DNA of 6,404 bases from JAWLBW01 sp041687475 (GCA_041687475.1 JAWLBW010000277.1:1-6404); one strand, 5' to 3'. Positions 1 to 5,190 are shown, counted from the first letter of the stretch. A program made the numbers and translations. Notes: generated by a model from the sequence alone, not told the origin.

Positions 1-358
1 CCACGATGATGACGGCCGTCAGGGCGAACAGCAGAAGAATGAAGCGCCCCTGGGTAAGCATGTACGTCTTGCAGGTCTCGTAAATGAGCTCCGAAATTTC
101 CCGCATCGAACCGTGCACGGGCAGGCTGCGCACTCTCGTAAAGCCGGCCATGCCGAACGCAAGCCCCAGGAAGCAGACGCCCATGGCAATGAGAAGAAGG
201 GTCGAGCCTGCCATGCCGAAGAATTCGACGCTGGAGACGTCGGGCAGTCTGATGTCCGTGACCGCCGCCTGCGCAGCCGCGGTCGGCAGCAATGCCCAGG
301 CTGCGGCCAGACCCGCCGTACCCGCAAACCACCTGTCAACACGTAGCACGTTTCTCAT
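1..358 (-). CDS. hppA: Membrane-bound proton/sodium-translocating pyrophosphatase, N-terminal part (cut by left window edge)
   Basis: Reading down from the ATG at 358-356 gives 119 open codons to the left edge. The family hydrolyses PPi and pumps H+ or Na+ across the inner membrane. Residues about 8-32 form a hydrophobic signal-like segment ending AAAQAA. A second membrane segment lies at about 48-70 (GMAGSTLLLIAMGVCFLGLA). Then comes the signature MREISELIYETCKTY (about 85-99), which in this subfamily replaces the usual EGA-AYL-RQY motif at the cytoplasmic edge of a core helix, followed by TQGRF and a further helix. The start is supported by GGAG six bases upstream and a near-consensus promoter 60 bases upstream. 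The catalytic core is outside the window, so H+ versus Na+ specificity cannot be judged. Identity rests on my recognition of the signature; I am fairly sure of the family. Confidence 0.83.
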   Translation of the reverse strand, partial: MRNVLRVDRWFAGTAGLAAAWALLPTAAAQAAVTDIRLPDVSSVEFFGMAGSTLLLIAMGVCFLGLAFGMAGFTRVRSLPVHGSMREISELIYETCKTYMLTQGRFILLLFALTAVIIV

Positions 359-417
359 CGAGAGCTCCGATAGTTGAGAGAAGACGCCTGCCCGACAGAC
401 CGGTCAGGTTGGCGACC

Positions 418-446
418 ATTCTAGCAGTGCCCTAGATGGGTGTAAA
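418..446 (-). promoter_or_regulatory. sigma70-type promoter for hppA
   Basis: On the minus strand TTTACA (446-441) is followed by a 17-base spacer and TAGAAT (423-418), with a TGC extended -10 element directly before it. Transcription would start near 411, leaving a leader of about 53 bases before the ATG at 358. Five of six bases match consensus in each box at ideal spacing, making this the best promoter in the window. Confidence 0.7.
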
Positions 447-725
447 GAATTTACGGAGCCGATATTTGTGCCGATTCCGGCAAGGTATTCCGGGCGCCGG
501 CGCTCGGTGCCCGCCGGTATCGGGCCGATTCAGTCGTCGGCAATGGGCAGGCGCAAAGTTCGGTAAGACCGCAGGATGAGAAATCTGCCGGTCAAGGGGG
601 CGCCGGATGCTCAGCCGTCAGGGCATCGCAAAGGTTCGTTCCGGGGTTAGTCTGAAAAGAGGAACGGGGCCTGCCGTCCCGTTTCTCATCTGATTTTCAG
701 CAGCCTTATTGAGGAGGAGAGGAAC
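447..725. other. Gene-free spacer with consecutive hairpins
   Basis: I see no credible gene here. Four stem-loops follow each other. The first is CCGGCG/CGCCGG (497-502 with 512-517). The second is GACCGCAG/CTGCCGGTC with one bulge (567-574 with 585-593). The third is GATGC/GCATC (606-610 with 623-627). The fourth is GGAACGGG/CCCGTTTC with one G-U pair (661-668 with 678-685). The first part of the second hairpin competes with CGGTAAGACCG (561-571). All lie upstream of the exported acidic protein gene and could be its leader RNA. No known riboswitch consensus was recognised and no clear plus-strand promoter was found, so function is unknown. Confidence 0.4.
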
Positions 726-1013
726 ATGATGAGCAAACTTGTCGCCGGTGCCTTTGCCGCCGTTCTGCTTGTGTCGGGTAACGCCTTCGCCGAAGGTGGT
801 GAATACGATTCGAACGGTATGGGCAGCGAGTCGGAAGCCGTGTTGCCCGAACAGGGCGCTTCGGACGTGACTGAAGAAGCCGTGCTGCCCGAAGAAGGCG
901 AAGCCGTGACCGCCGAAACCACCATTCCCGCCGACCAGCAGCCGGAACATGGCATGGAAGGTGATATGGGCGGTATGGAAGAGTCGGGTGACATGGGCGG
1001 CGACTCGATGTAA
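726..1013 (+). CDS. Small exported, highly acidic Met/Gly-rich protein, unknown function
   Basis: The 95-residue product opens with a Sec signal peptide: K4, a hydrophobic core at about 5-19, and likely cleavage after AFA (residue 22). The mature part (23-95) has 21 Asp/Glu, no Lys or Arg, no Cys and one His (H75). It contains a 14-residue tandem duplication, EAVLPEQGASDVTE (37-50) and EAVLPEEGEAVTAE (51-64). The tail from residue 75 carries five Met in a Gly/Asp/Glu background, with GDMGG twice nine residues apart. A very strong purine-rich ribosome site (GAGGAGGAGAGG) precedes two adjacent ATGs; the first is annotated. It stands alone between a structured leader and an intrinsic terminator, so it is probably monocistronic. 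I do not recognise a family. Met clusters plus a His resemble periplasmic copper-binding tails and the acidity would suit divalent-cation binding, but both ideas are inference. Confidence 0.8.
   Translation: MMSKLVAGAFAAVLLVSGNAFAEGGEYDSNGMGSESEAVLPEQGASDVTEEAVLPEEGEAVTAETTIPADQQPEHGMEGDMGGMEESGDMGGDSM
834..917 (+). repeat. 42-bp in-frame tandem duplication in the acidic protein gene
   Basis: Two 14-codon units, 834-875 and 876-917, encode EAVLPEQGASDVTE and EAVLPEEGEAVTAE. The first seven codons of each unit are nearly identical in DNA and the rest has diverged. A degenerate third start (TTIPAD) may follow. This looks like growth of a low-complexity region by slippage. Confidence 0.65.
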
Positions 1014-1047
1014 TGTCGGGATTCGTTGTCGCTGAGTTCGACGGAAC

Positions 1048-1077
1048 GGCCGCGGGTGAAACCGCGGCCTTTATTTT
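1048..1077 (+). terminator. Rho-independent terminator of the acidic protein gene
   Basis: A perfect 8-bp stem GGCCGCGG/CCGCGGCC (1048-1055 with 1062-1069) encloses a GTGAAA loop and is followed by TTTATTTT. It sits 34 bases after the stop codon at 1011-1013. Confidence 0.9.
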
Positions 1078-1135
1078 CATGTCGAGCAAACGACGGTGGC
1101 GCGAACGAGGGGGAAAACGCTGCCGCGGGGTGCAC

Positions 1136-1170
1136 AAAAAGAAAAAGGGCTGTCGTGCGACCGACAGCCC
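1136..1170 (-). terminator. Rho-independent terminator of the tRNA-Val gene
   Basis: On the minus strand a perfect 9-bp stem GGGCTGTCG/CGACAGCCC (1170-1162 with 1155-1147) and a 6-base loop are followed by TTTTTCTTTTT (1146-1136). It begins seven bases past the tRNA 3' end. Together with the terminator at 1048-1077 it insulates two converging transcripts. Confidence 0.92.
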
Positions 1171-1176
1171 CGAATC

Positions 1177-1251
1177 TGGTGGGCGATGCAGGGTTCGAAC
1201 CTGCGACTTCCACCGTGTGAAGGTGGCACTCTCCCGCTGAGTTAATCGCCC
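1177..1251 (-). tRNA. tRNA-Val, anticodon CAC
   Basis: The minus strand gives a complete 75-base cloverleaf. The acceptor stem is GGGCGAT/ATCGCCC. The D arm contains CTCAGCGGGAGAG. The anticodon stem is CCACC/GGTGG with loop TTCACAC, so the anticodon CAC reads the valine codon GTG. The T arm is GCAGG-TTCGAAC-CCTGC. The 3' ACCA end is encoded in the DNA. It has its own promoter and an intrinsic terminator, so it is a single-gene unit. Apparent ORFs crossing this region are artefacts of the tRNA. Confidence 0.97.
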
Positions 1252-1267
1252 GCAATGGGAATCAATA

Positions 1268-1297
1268 AGTATAACAATCGAAGCCAGATTTTCGCAA
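1268..1297 (-). promoter_or_regulatory. Promoter for tRNA-Val
   Basis: On the minus strand TTGCGA (1297-1292), an 18-base spacer and TATACT (1273-1268) lie just upstream of the tRNA, placing the start roughly 10 bases before the mature 5' end at 1251. It lies wholly between the upstream gene's stop (1310) and the tRNA. Confidence 0.6.
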
Positions 1298-1309
1298 GAT
1301 GGGAATGGG

Positions 1310-1705
1310 CTACTTCGCGAACAGCCGGTCGAGCGCCGAAAGCTCTTCATCTGCGGCCACCGCTGCCTCGATGCCCCCCGCCTCATTCAGGCGGTAAAAG
1401 CCCTCGCCTGCAGGATACACCGCGAGCTGGTCGTCGCTCAGAATCGCAGCCTGAATACCGAAGTCGTCGCAGATGTCGCGGGCTTCGCCCTGCGAGACGT
1501 CGATGATGAGGTAAACGTTTACGAATTCCTGCAGCAGCCATTTCGTGATCCGTCGTGAAATCTCGTCGAGCCACATGCTGCGCTTATTGCGCGGAACGAC
1601 CGCGAGCACAAGCGGGCCTCTCGCATAGACTTCGCCCAGGCGCACCGTGCCCCCCTTACTCGAGGGTAACGTCAGGTCGGGAAATTGCGTACCGATAGCA
1701 AACAT
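1310..1705 (-). CDS. Thioredoxin/peroxiredoxin-fold protein lacking the catalytic cysteine
   Basis: The 131-residue soluble protein has no signal peptide. Its N-terminus follows the AhpC/TSA pattern: G5-x2-FPDLTLPSSKGGTVRLGEVYA, then a strand GPLVLAVVPRN (about 30-40), a helix, a strand VNVYLIIDVS (about 62-71), and DFGIQAAILSDDQLAVYPA, which matches the usual kygV-fpllsD region. Where peroxiredoxins carry Thr-x2-Cys and thioredoxins CxxC after that first strand, this protein has NKRSMWLDEISRR, with no cysteine. Its only Cys lies in RDICDDFG. It is therefore unlikely to be a classical peroxidase and may be a redox-dead scaffold or sensor; this is inference. The start has AAGG seven bases upstream and an extended -10 promoter beyond. 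It is transcribed toward tRNA-Val and divergently from coaBC. Confidence 0.8.
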   Translation of the reverse strand: MFAIGTQFPDLTLPSSKGGTVRLGEVYARGPLVLAVVPRNKRSMWLDEISRRITKWLLQEFVNVYLIIDVSQGEARDICDDFGIQAAILSDDQLAVYPAGEGFYRLNEAGGIEAAVAADEELSALDRLFAK

Positions 1706-1727
1706 ATCATTACCTTGTGAACACTAT

Positions 1728-1736
1728 AGAATAGCA
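1728..1736 (-). promoter_or_regulatory. Extended -10 promoter for the peroxiredoxin-like gene
   Basis: The minus strand reads TGCTATTCT (1736-1728), an extended -10 element with no good -35 box. The leader would be about 16 bases and contain the AAGG ribosome site. The position of a -35 box is occupied by an inverted repeat (1743-1760). Confidence 0.45.
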
Positions 1737-1742
1737 GAAGAA

Positions 1743-1760
1743 CGGTCGCCCGAACGACCG
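1743..1760. repeat. Inverted repeat CGGTCG-N6-CGACCG between divergent genes
   Basis: A perfect 6-bp inverted repeat with a 6-base spacer lies in the 118-base gap between the divergent peroxiredoxin-like gene and coaBC, over the expected -35 region of the minus-strand promoter. It could be an operator or merely an RNA hairpin. No known regulator site was recognised. Confidence 0.4.
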
Positions 1761-1788
1761 CCGGCCCGGGTTCGCCCGTGATGAAAGC

Positions 1789-1817
1789 GTGAAAAAACGC
1801 CCTGCCCGGGCTATGAT
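1789..1817 (+). promoter_or_regulatory. Candidate coaBC promoter giving a leaderless mRNA
   Basis: GTGAAA (1789-1794), a 17-base spacer and TATGAT (1812-1817) would start transcription at about 1823-1825, which coincides with the coaBC ATG at 1824. No Shine-Dalgarno is visible before that ATG, which fits a leaderless transcript. Confidence 0.4.
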
Positions 1818-1823
1818 GTTGAA

Positions 1824-3059
1824 ATGATGACGCTTCAGGGCAAAAAGGTTCTTCTCGGGGTCAGCGGCGGAATTGCCGCCTACAAGTCGGCCGAACTGGT
1901 GCGCCTGCTGGTCAAGGCGGGCGCCCATGTCGATGTGGTCATGACCCGCAGCGCCACCGAGTTCATTACGCCGCTCTCGCTCCAGACGCTGGCGGGCAAC
2001 CCGGTGCTCACCGACACCTTCGATCTGGCTGCCGGGGCCGAGATCAAGCACGTCTCGCTGGCCGACGAGGCCGATGTGGTCGTGCTGGCGCCGGCTACCG
2101 CGAACCTGGTGGGAAAACTGGCCGGCGGCATTGCCGACGATCTTCTCACGACGCTGCTGCTCGTAAACCGGGCGCCCGTGGTCCTGGCCCCGGCCATGAA
2201 CGTCAATATGTGGAATCACCCCCTCGTACAGCGCAACCTGCGCACGCTGCGCGACGAGCTCGGCTATCGCATCGTCGAGCCGGCCGAAGGTCTGCTCGCC
2301 TGCGGCTGGGAGGGGAAGGGAAAGCTTGCCGATCCCGCGGTTATTGCCGAAGCCGTTGCCGAGGCTGCAGCGCCCGTACGCGATTTGGAAGGGGTGAACG
2401 TGCTGGTTACCGCCGGGCCCACCCGCGAGCACTTCGATCCGGTTCGTTTTCTCTCAAACCCTTCGACGGGAAAGATGGGCATTGCCGTGGCGGCCGACGC
2501 CGCCCGTCGGGGGGCCCGGGTCACGCTGGTGCTGGGCCCCACGACCGACCCGGTGCCCGATTCCATCGGCACGGTCGTGCGTGTTGAGAGCGCCGACGAA
2601 ATGTACGCAGCCTGCCGCGAGGCCTGGGAGCATGTCGACGTATTCGTGGCTTCGGCGGCCGTGGCCGATTACAAGCCCGTCGTTCGCGAAGCGCACAAGG
2701 TCAAAAAGAAAAGCGGAGACGATCAGCTCTCGCTGACCCGCACGCCCGACATCCTTCTTTCTCTGTCGAAGGAAAAAAGCGAACGTATTCTCGTCGGATT
2801 CGCGGCCGAAACCACCGACGTGCTGGCCCATGCACGCGACAAGCTTACCCGCAAGTCATGCGACTTCATCGTCGCCAACGACGTGACCGAGGCCGGAAGC
2901 GGTTTCGGTACGGCCACCAATCGGGTTTTTCTTGTCGGCGCCGACGACGTCGAGCCCCTACCCCTGCTCGGCAAGACCGAGGTAGCCGGGCGCATACTCA
3001 CCCGGGTCGTCGAGCTGCTTGCGCAGAAACGAGGGCTCGAGAGCCTGCAGCAGGGCTGA
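1824..3059 (+). CDS. coaBC: Bifunctional phosphopantothenoylcysteine decarboxylase / phosphopantothenate-cysteine ligase
   Basis: This enzyme makes 4'-phosphopantetheine for coenzyme A in the cytoplasm: CoaB joins cysteine to phosphopantothenate and CoaC decarboxylates the product with FMN. At 411 residues it has the usual length. The CoaC flavoprotein domain (about 1-187) shows GVSGGIAAYKS (12-22), the catalytic His in IKHVSLADEAD (H76), PAMNxxMW with N126, and LACGWEGKGK with the active-site C160. The CoaB domain (about 190-402) shows VTAGPTREHFDPVRFLSN (195-212), STGKMG (214-219), AAVADYKP (278-285) and the lysine-rich KVKKK (292-296). All expected catalytic residues are present, so it should be functional. 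Two ATGs (1824, 1827) are possible and no ribosome site precedes either. The 3' end overlaps the convergent phospholipase-like gene by 102 bases with no intrinsic terminator between them. Confidence 0.97.
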   Translation: MMTLQGKKVLLGVSGGIAAYKSAELVRLLVKAGAHVDVVMTRSATEFITPLSLQTLAGNPVLTDTFDLAAGAEIKHVSLADEADVVVLAPATANLVGKLAGGIADDLLTTLLLVNRAPVVLAPAMNVNMWNHPLVQRNLRTLRDELGYRIVEPAEGLLACGWEGKGKLADPAVIAEAVAEAAAPVRDLEGVNVLVTAGPTREHFDPVRFLSNPSTGKMGIAVAADAARRGARVTLVLGPTTDPVPDSIGTVVRVESADEMYAACREAWEHVDVFVASAAVADYKPVVREAHKVKKKSGDDQLSLTRTPDILLSLSKEKSERILVGFAAETTDVLAHARDKLTRKSCDFIVANDVTEAGSGFGTATNRVFLVGADDVEPLPLLGKTEVAGRILTRVVELLAQKRGLESLQQG

Positions 3060-3974
3060 ACCGGCCCCCGGGTGACGCTCGGGGTACAGGTTCGTGTAGT
3101 GCTTGGCCGGAAAGTCGAATTCAAGAATCGGCGCAAGCTCCTTGAAATGCATTTCCCTGTCGTAGTCGGGCTTCTTGCGCAGCCTGCGCCCCTGTTTGTG
3201 CAGCTTGACCGCAAGGTCAAGCATGCGCTGCCCCGTAGGGTCGTTGTGGTAGGCGTGCGAATCCTTCCGGTTGATCAGCATGTCGAAGATGCTGTTCATG
3301 GCCAGGTGGTCGTATCTGTGGCTGTCTTCGGGGTGAAAGCGCCATGTCGAGCGATCGTTGATGGTGTCGACCGCCTTTCTCCACTGCTTGAAATTGTTAA
3401 CGAAAAGCATGGAGTTGAAGATGGCCTTGTTCACCCGGTGCGGAAAGATGGTTTCATCGAGTTGCTGCATGAGCAGCTTGTCGTCGCCCGCATCGACGAA
3501 CTTCTGAATCTTACCGGCCATTTCCCAGACATGCCGGTCGGCGCGCGCGTCGTAGCGCACTTCCCAGTAGGCATGCTTGAAGCCCCGCGGGGCGTCGTCG
3601 CGCAGCACCTGGGCGGGAATAAATATGTTATGGGCAATGGTGTCGGCCGCCAGGTGTGTAATGTAACCCCACATGAAGGCCTGTTGGGGTTCTTCGGGCG
3701 CCTTGTCGAGCACGTCGAAGGCGACGTCCCAGCTGTGGCAGTGCAGGCGGTAATCGATATGGGCCTTGCCGAGAATCAGATCGGCGGCCAGGTTTCCGTA
3801 CAGGTAATCGAACGGGTAGGCGGCAATCAGTACCCGAAGGGTCTGGGGCAGCATGTTCAGGTTCACAAGTACTTCGCTGGCGAAGCGCAGGTGAGTTGCC
3901 GGCCCCCACGCAAAGGCGTCGGTGGGCGACAGGAGAAAGATGAACAGACCGACCAATACCACAACGAAATACAT
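2958..3974 (-). CDS. Secreted zinc-dependent phospholipase C family protein
   Basis: With the ATG at 3974 the product has 338 residues: a signal peptide (1-22, ending DAFA) and a mature chain beginning with W23. Family members such as Bacillus cereus PLC use the mature N-terminal Trp as a zinc ligand. The remaining ligands can be followed in order: H28 (WGPATH), D65 (GNLAAD), H80 (HCHSWD), H107, D111 and H115 (THLAADTIAHN), then an HxxxE at H134/E138. The trinuclear zinc site therefore looks intact. True substrate is unknown; the family also contains members with undefined activity. Upstream in-frame codons to 4052 include an earlier start, but it would bury the signal peptide and read through the promoter, so 3974 is preferred; AGGGGG lies 10 bases upstream. 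The stop codon lies inside convergent coaBC. Confidence 0.85.
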   Translation of the reverse strand: MYFVVVLVGLFIFLLSPTDAFAWGPATHLRFASEVLVNLNMLPQTLRVLIAAYPFDYLYGNLAADLILGKAHIDYRLHCHSWDVAFDVLDKAPEEPQQAFMWGYITHLAADTIAHNIFIPAQVLRDDAPRGFKHAYWEVRYDARADRHVWEMAGKIQKFVDAGDDKLLMQQLDETIFPHRVNKAIFNSMLFVNNFKQWRKAVDTINDRSTWRFHPEDSHRYDHLAMNSIFDMLINRKDSHAYHNDPTGQRMLDLAVKLHKQGRRLRKKPDYDREMHFKELAPILEFDFPAKHYTNLYPERHPGAGSALLQALEPSFLRKQLDDPGEYAPGYLGLAEQG

Positions 3975-3996
3975 GGATTTGCTACCCCCTGTTGAT

Positions 3997-4025
3997 AGAA
4001 TACATACACAATGGCGACAGGTCAC
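3997..4025 (-). promoter_or_regulatory. Promoter for the phospholipase C-like gene
   Basis: The minus strand carries GTGACC (4025-4020), a 17-base spacer and TATTCT (4002-3997). Transcription would start near 3990, giving a leader of about 16 bases that includes AGGGGG. This supports the ATG at 3974 over the longer reading to 4052. Confidence 0.5.
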
Positions 4026-4029
4026 GCGA

Positions 4030-4059
4030 TTGGCCGCGTATCCTTTAACCAAATATAAT
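4030..4059 (+). promoter_or_regulatory. Promoter for the uracil-DNA glycosylase unit
   Basis: TTGGCC (4030-4035), an 18-base spacer and a perfect TATAAT (4054-4059) point toward the glycosylase gene. The start would be near 4066, leaving a long leader of about 168 bases. Its -35 box is only four bases from that of the divergent phospholipase-like promoter. Confidence 0.5.
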
Positions 4060-4084
4060 CACTGTTGAGCGACTTTCCCAATCG

Positions 4085-4180
4085 GTGTCCGGCCTCGAAG
4101 CCTTTCTCGCATTGGCCCACGTCAAGGCCATGCGTATCCGGATGAAGAGAAAGCGCGGCGAAGTGGAACACAAATTATAG
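4085..4180 (+). CDS. Possible micro-ORF upstream of the uracil-DNA glycosylase
   Basis: The reading frame ending in TAG at 4178-4180 is open from 4049. With a GTG start at 4085 it encodes 31 residues: an Ala/Leu-rich helix-like part (GLEAFLALAHVKAM) followed by a basic run (RIRMKRKRGEVEHK). The codon use looks protein-like and the peptide is amphipathic. No Shine-Dalgarno supports the GTG; TTG at 4112 or ATG at 4130 are alternatives. It lies entirely in the leader of the glycosylase transcript, 53 bases before that gene. It could be a small protein, a leader peptide, or chance. Confidence 0.28.
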   Translation: MSGLEAFLALAHVKAMRIRMKRKRGEVEHKL

Positions 4181-4233
4181 AACATGCAGCTGATTTCCGG
4201 CAGATTGGCCGGTCTGGAAGTATCCCCATTCTC

Positions 4234-5190
4234 ATGAACGCCTGGAAGGAAATACTGACCGCCGCCGCCGACCACCTCGATGAGTTGCGGTCGTTGGGTA
4301 TAACCGAGTTGTCGTTGCCCCCGCGCGACGCTTCGCTGTTTGCCGCCCCCCGGCCTGCCGGAGCGCCCGCGCGCGAAGTACAGGCCCCCGTACCGTCGCG
4401 ACCCGCAGGTGAGCCGCAGGTGCGTCGGCCCGAACCCGTGGCGGCCGGCGCCCCCGCAAGCGGAACGCGCATGGATGAACCGCCCGCGCGCCCCCGTGAC
4501 GTTCCGCCTCCTCCCCCGCGACCTGCTGAGACGGCGGGCCGACCTTACGTCGCGCCTCCCCCGCGACCTGCTGAGACCTCGCGCCGCCCCGATGTCGGGC
4601 CTGCGTCCGCTGCCGCTGCTGCCGATACCGACACCCTGGCTGCGATAGCCGCCGACCTTACCGGCTGTCGCCGGTGTCGTTTGAGTGAGGGGCGTACGAA
4701 TATCGTCGTGGGCGACGGAAACCCCGCGGCAGAACTCATGTTTGTCGGCGAGGGACCGGGCGAAGACGAAGATCGGCAAGGCCTGCCCTTTGTCGGGGCC
4801 GCCGGTCAGTTGTTGACCAAGATTATCGAGGCCATGGGCATCTCGCGAGACGACGTGTACATCGCCAACGTAGTGAAGTGTCGTCCGCCCAACAACCGTA
4901 CGCCCATGCTCGACGAAGTCGAGTCGTGCTATCCGTTTCTGCGTCGACAGATTGCCGCCGTGAATCCCCGGGTCATTGTGACCCTCGGTGCGCCCGCCAG
5001 CCAGGCGCTGCTGAACGTGTCGGTACCCATCTCGCGGTTGCGCGGCACGTTTTACAAGTACGGCGACATAGACGTCATGCCCACTTTTCACCCTGCGTAC
5101 CTGCTCAGGAACCAAGCCGAAAAGCGAGCGGTCTGGCAGGACATTCAGCAGGTCATGCAGAAGCTTGGCCTGCCGGGGCCAGGTAAATGA
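4234..5190 (+). CDS. Uracil-DNA glycosylase, family 4, with long disordered linker
   Basis: The enzyme removes uracil from DNA to start base-excision repair and carries a [4Fe-4S] cluster. The product has 318 residues. A short N-terminal helix (about 1-28, WKEILTAAADHLDEL) is followed by a linker of roughly 110 residues rich in Pro, Ala and Arg (29-140). The catalytic domain (about 141-313) shows the cluster cysteines C145 and C148 (CRRC), C216 (VVKCRPPNNR) and C232 (ESCYPF). It also shows the active-site loop GEGPGEDED (172-180), QGLPFVG (184-190), and the late His motif at H286 (FHPAYLLRN). Family 4 usually has GEAPG; here GEGPG. The linker contains a 15-residue tandem repeat. The frame is open upstream to 4069 but has no start codon, so ATG 4234 is the first choice, with only a distant GGAAG. 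The 3' end overlaps a convergent ORF by 46 bases. Confidence 0.93.
   Translation: MNAWKEILTAAADHLDELRSLGITELSLPPRDASLFAAPRPAGAPAREVQAPVPSRPAGEPQVRRPEPVAAGAPASGTRMDEPPARPRDVPPPPPRPAETAGRPYVAPPPRPAETSRRPDVGPASAAAAADTDTLAAIAADLTGCRRCRLSEGRTNIVVGDGNPAAELMFVGEGPGEDEDRQGLPFVGAAGQLLTKIIEAMGISRDDVYIANVVKCRPPNNRTPMLDEVESCYPFLRRQIAAVNPRVIVTLGAPASQALLNVSVPISRLRGTFYKYGDIDVMPTFHPAYLLRNQAEKRAVWQDIQQVMQKLGLPGPGK
4510..4599 (+). repeat. 45-bp in-frame tandem duplication in the UDG linker
   Basis: Units 4510-4554 and 4555-4599 share an identical 23-base opening (4510-4532 and 4555-4577) and encode PPPRPAETAGRPYVA and PPPRPAETSRRPDVG. The spacing is exactly 15 codons, so the frame is kept. It suggests the linker grows and shrinks by repeat slippage. 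Confidence 0.8.

Noticed and set aside
84..377. Plus-strand 97-codon frame at the left edge
   Set aside because: The minus strand carries the pyrophosphatase N-terminus with promoter and ribosome site, and the plus reading is its shadow.
541..600. Cyclic dinucleotide (GEMM) riboswitch suggested by a GCGCAAAG element
   Set aside because: The conserved GEMM core around the GCAAAG element and its tetraloop-receptor helices could not be fitted to this stretch.
661..685. Hairpin as an intrinsic terminator
   Set aside because: The stem is good, but the following bases (TCATCTGATTTT) are not a proper T-tract, and no upstream plus-strand gene needs a terminator.
686..1386. Minus-strand open frames across the acidic protein gene and tRNA
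   Set aside because: They read through tRNA-Val, its terminator and a clearly coded plus-strand gene, and show no recognisable protein features apart from a translated tRNA.
1710..2432. 240-codon minus-strand frame opposite coaBC
   Set aside because: It is an antisense shadow of the CoaC domain, which has all its active-site motifs.
3072..3995. 307-codon plus-strand open frame
   Set aside because: It is the exact in-register complement of the phospholipase C-like gene, whose zinc-ligand motifs and signal peptide are unmistakable. The plus reading shows no family motif.
3975..4052. Longer N-terminus for the phospholipase-like protein
   Set aside because: It would place 26 residues before a textbook signal peptide and its codons overlap the gene's own promoter and ribosome site.
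4045..5115. 356-codon minus-strand open frame
   Set aside because: It is the antisense of the uracil-DNA glycosylase gene, kept open by high GC; its Gly/Arg-rich product mirrors the Pro/Ala-rich linker.
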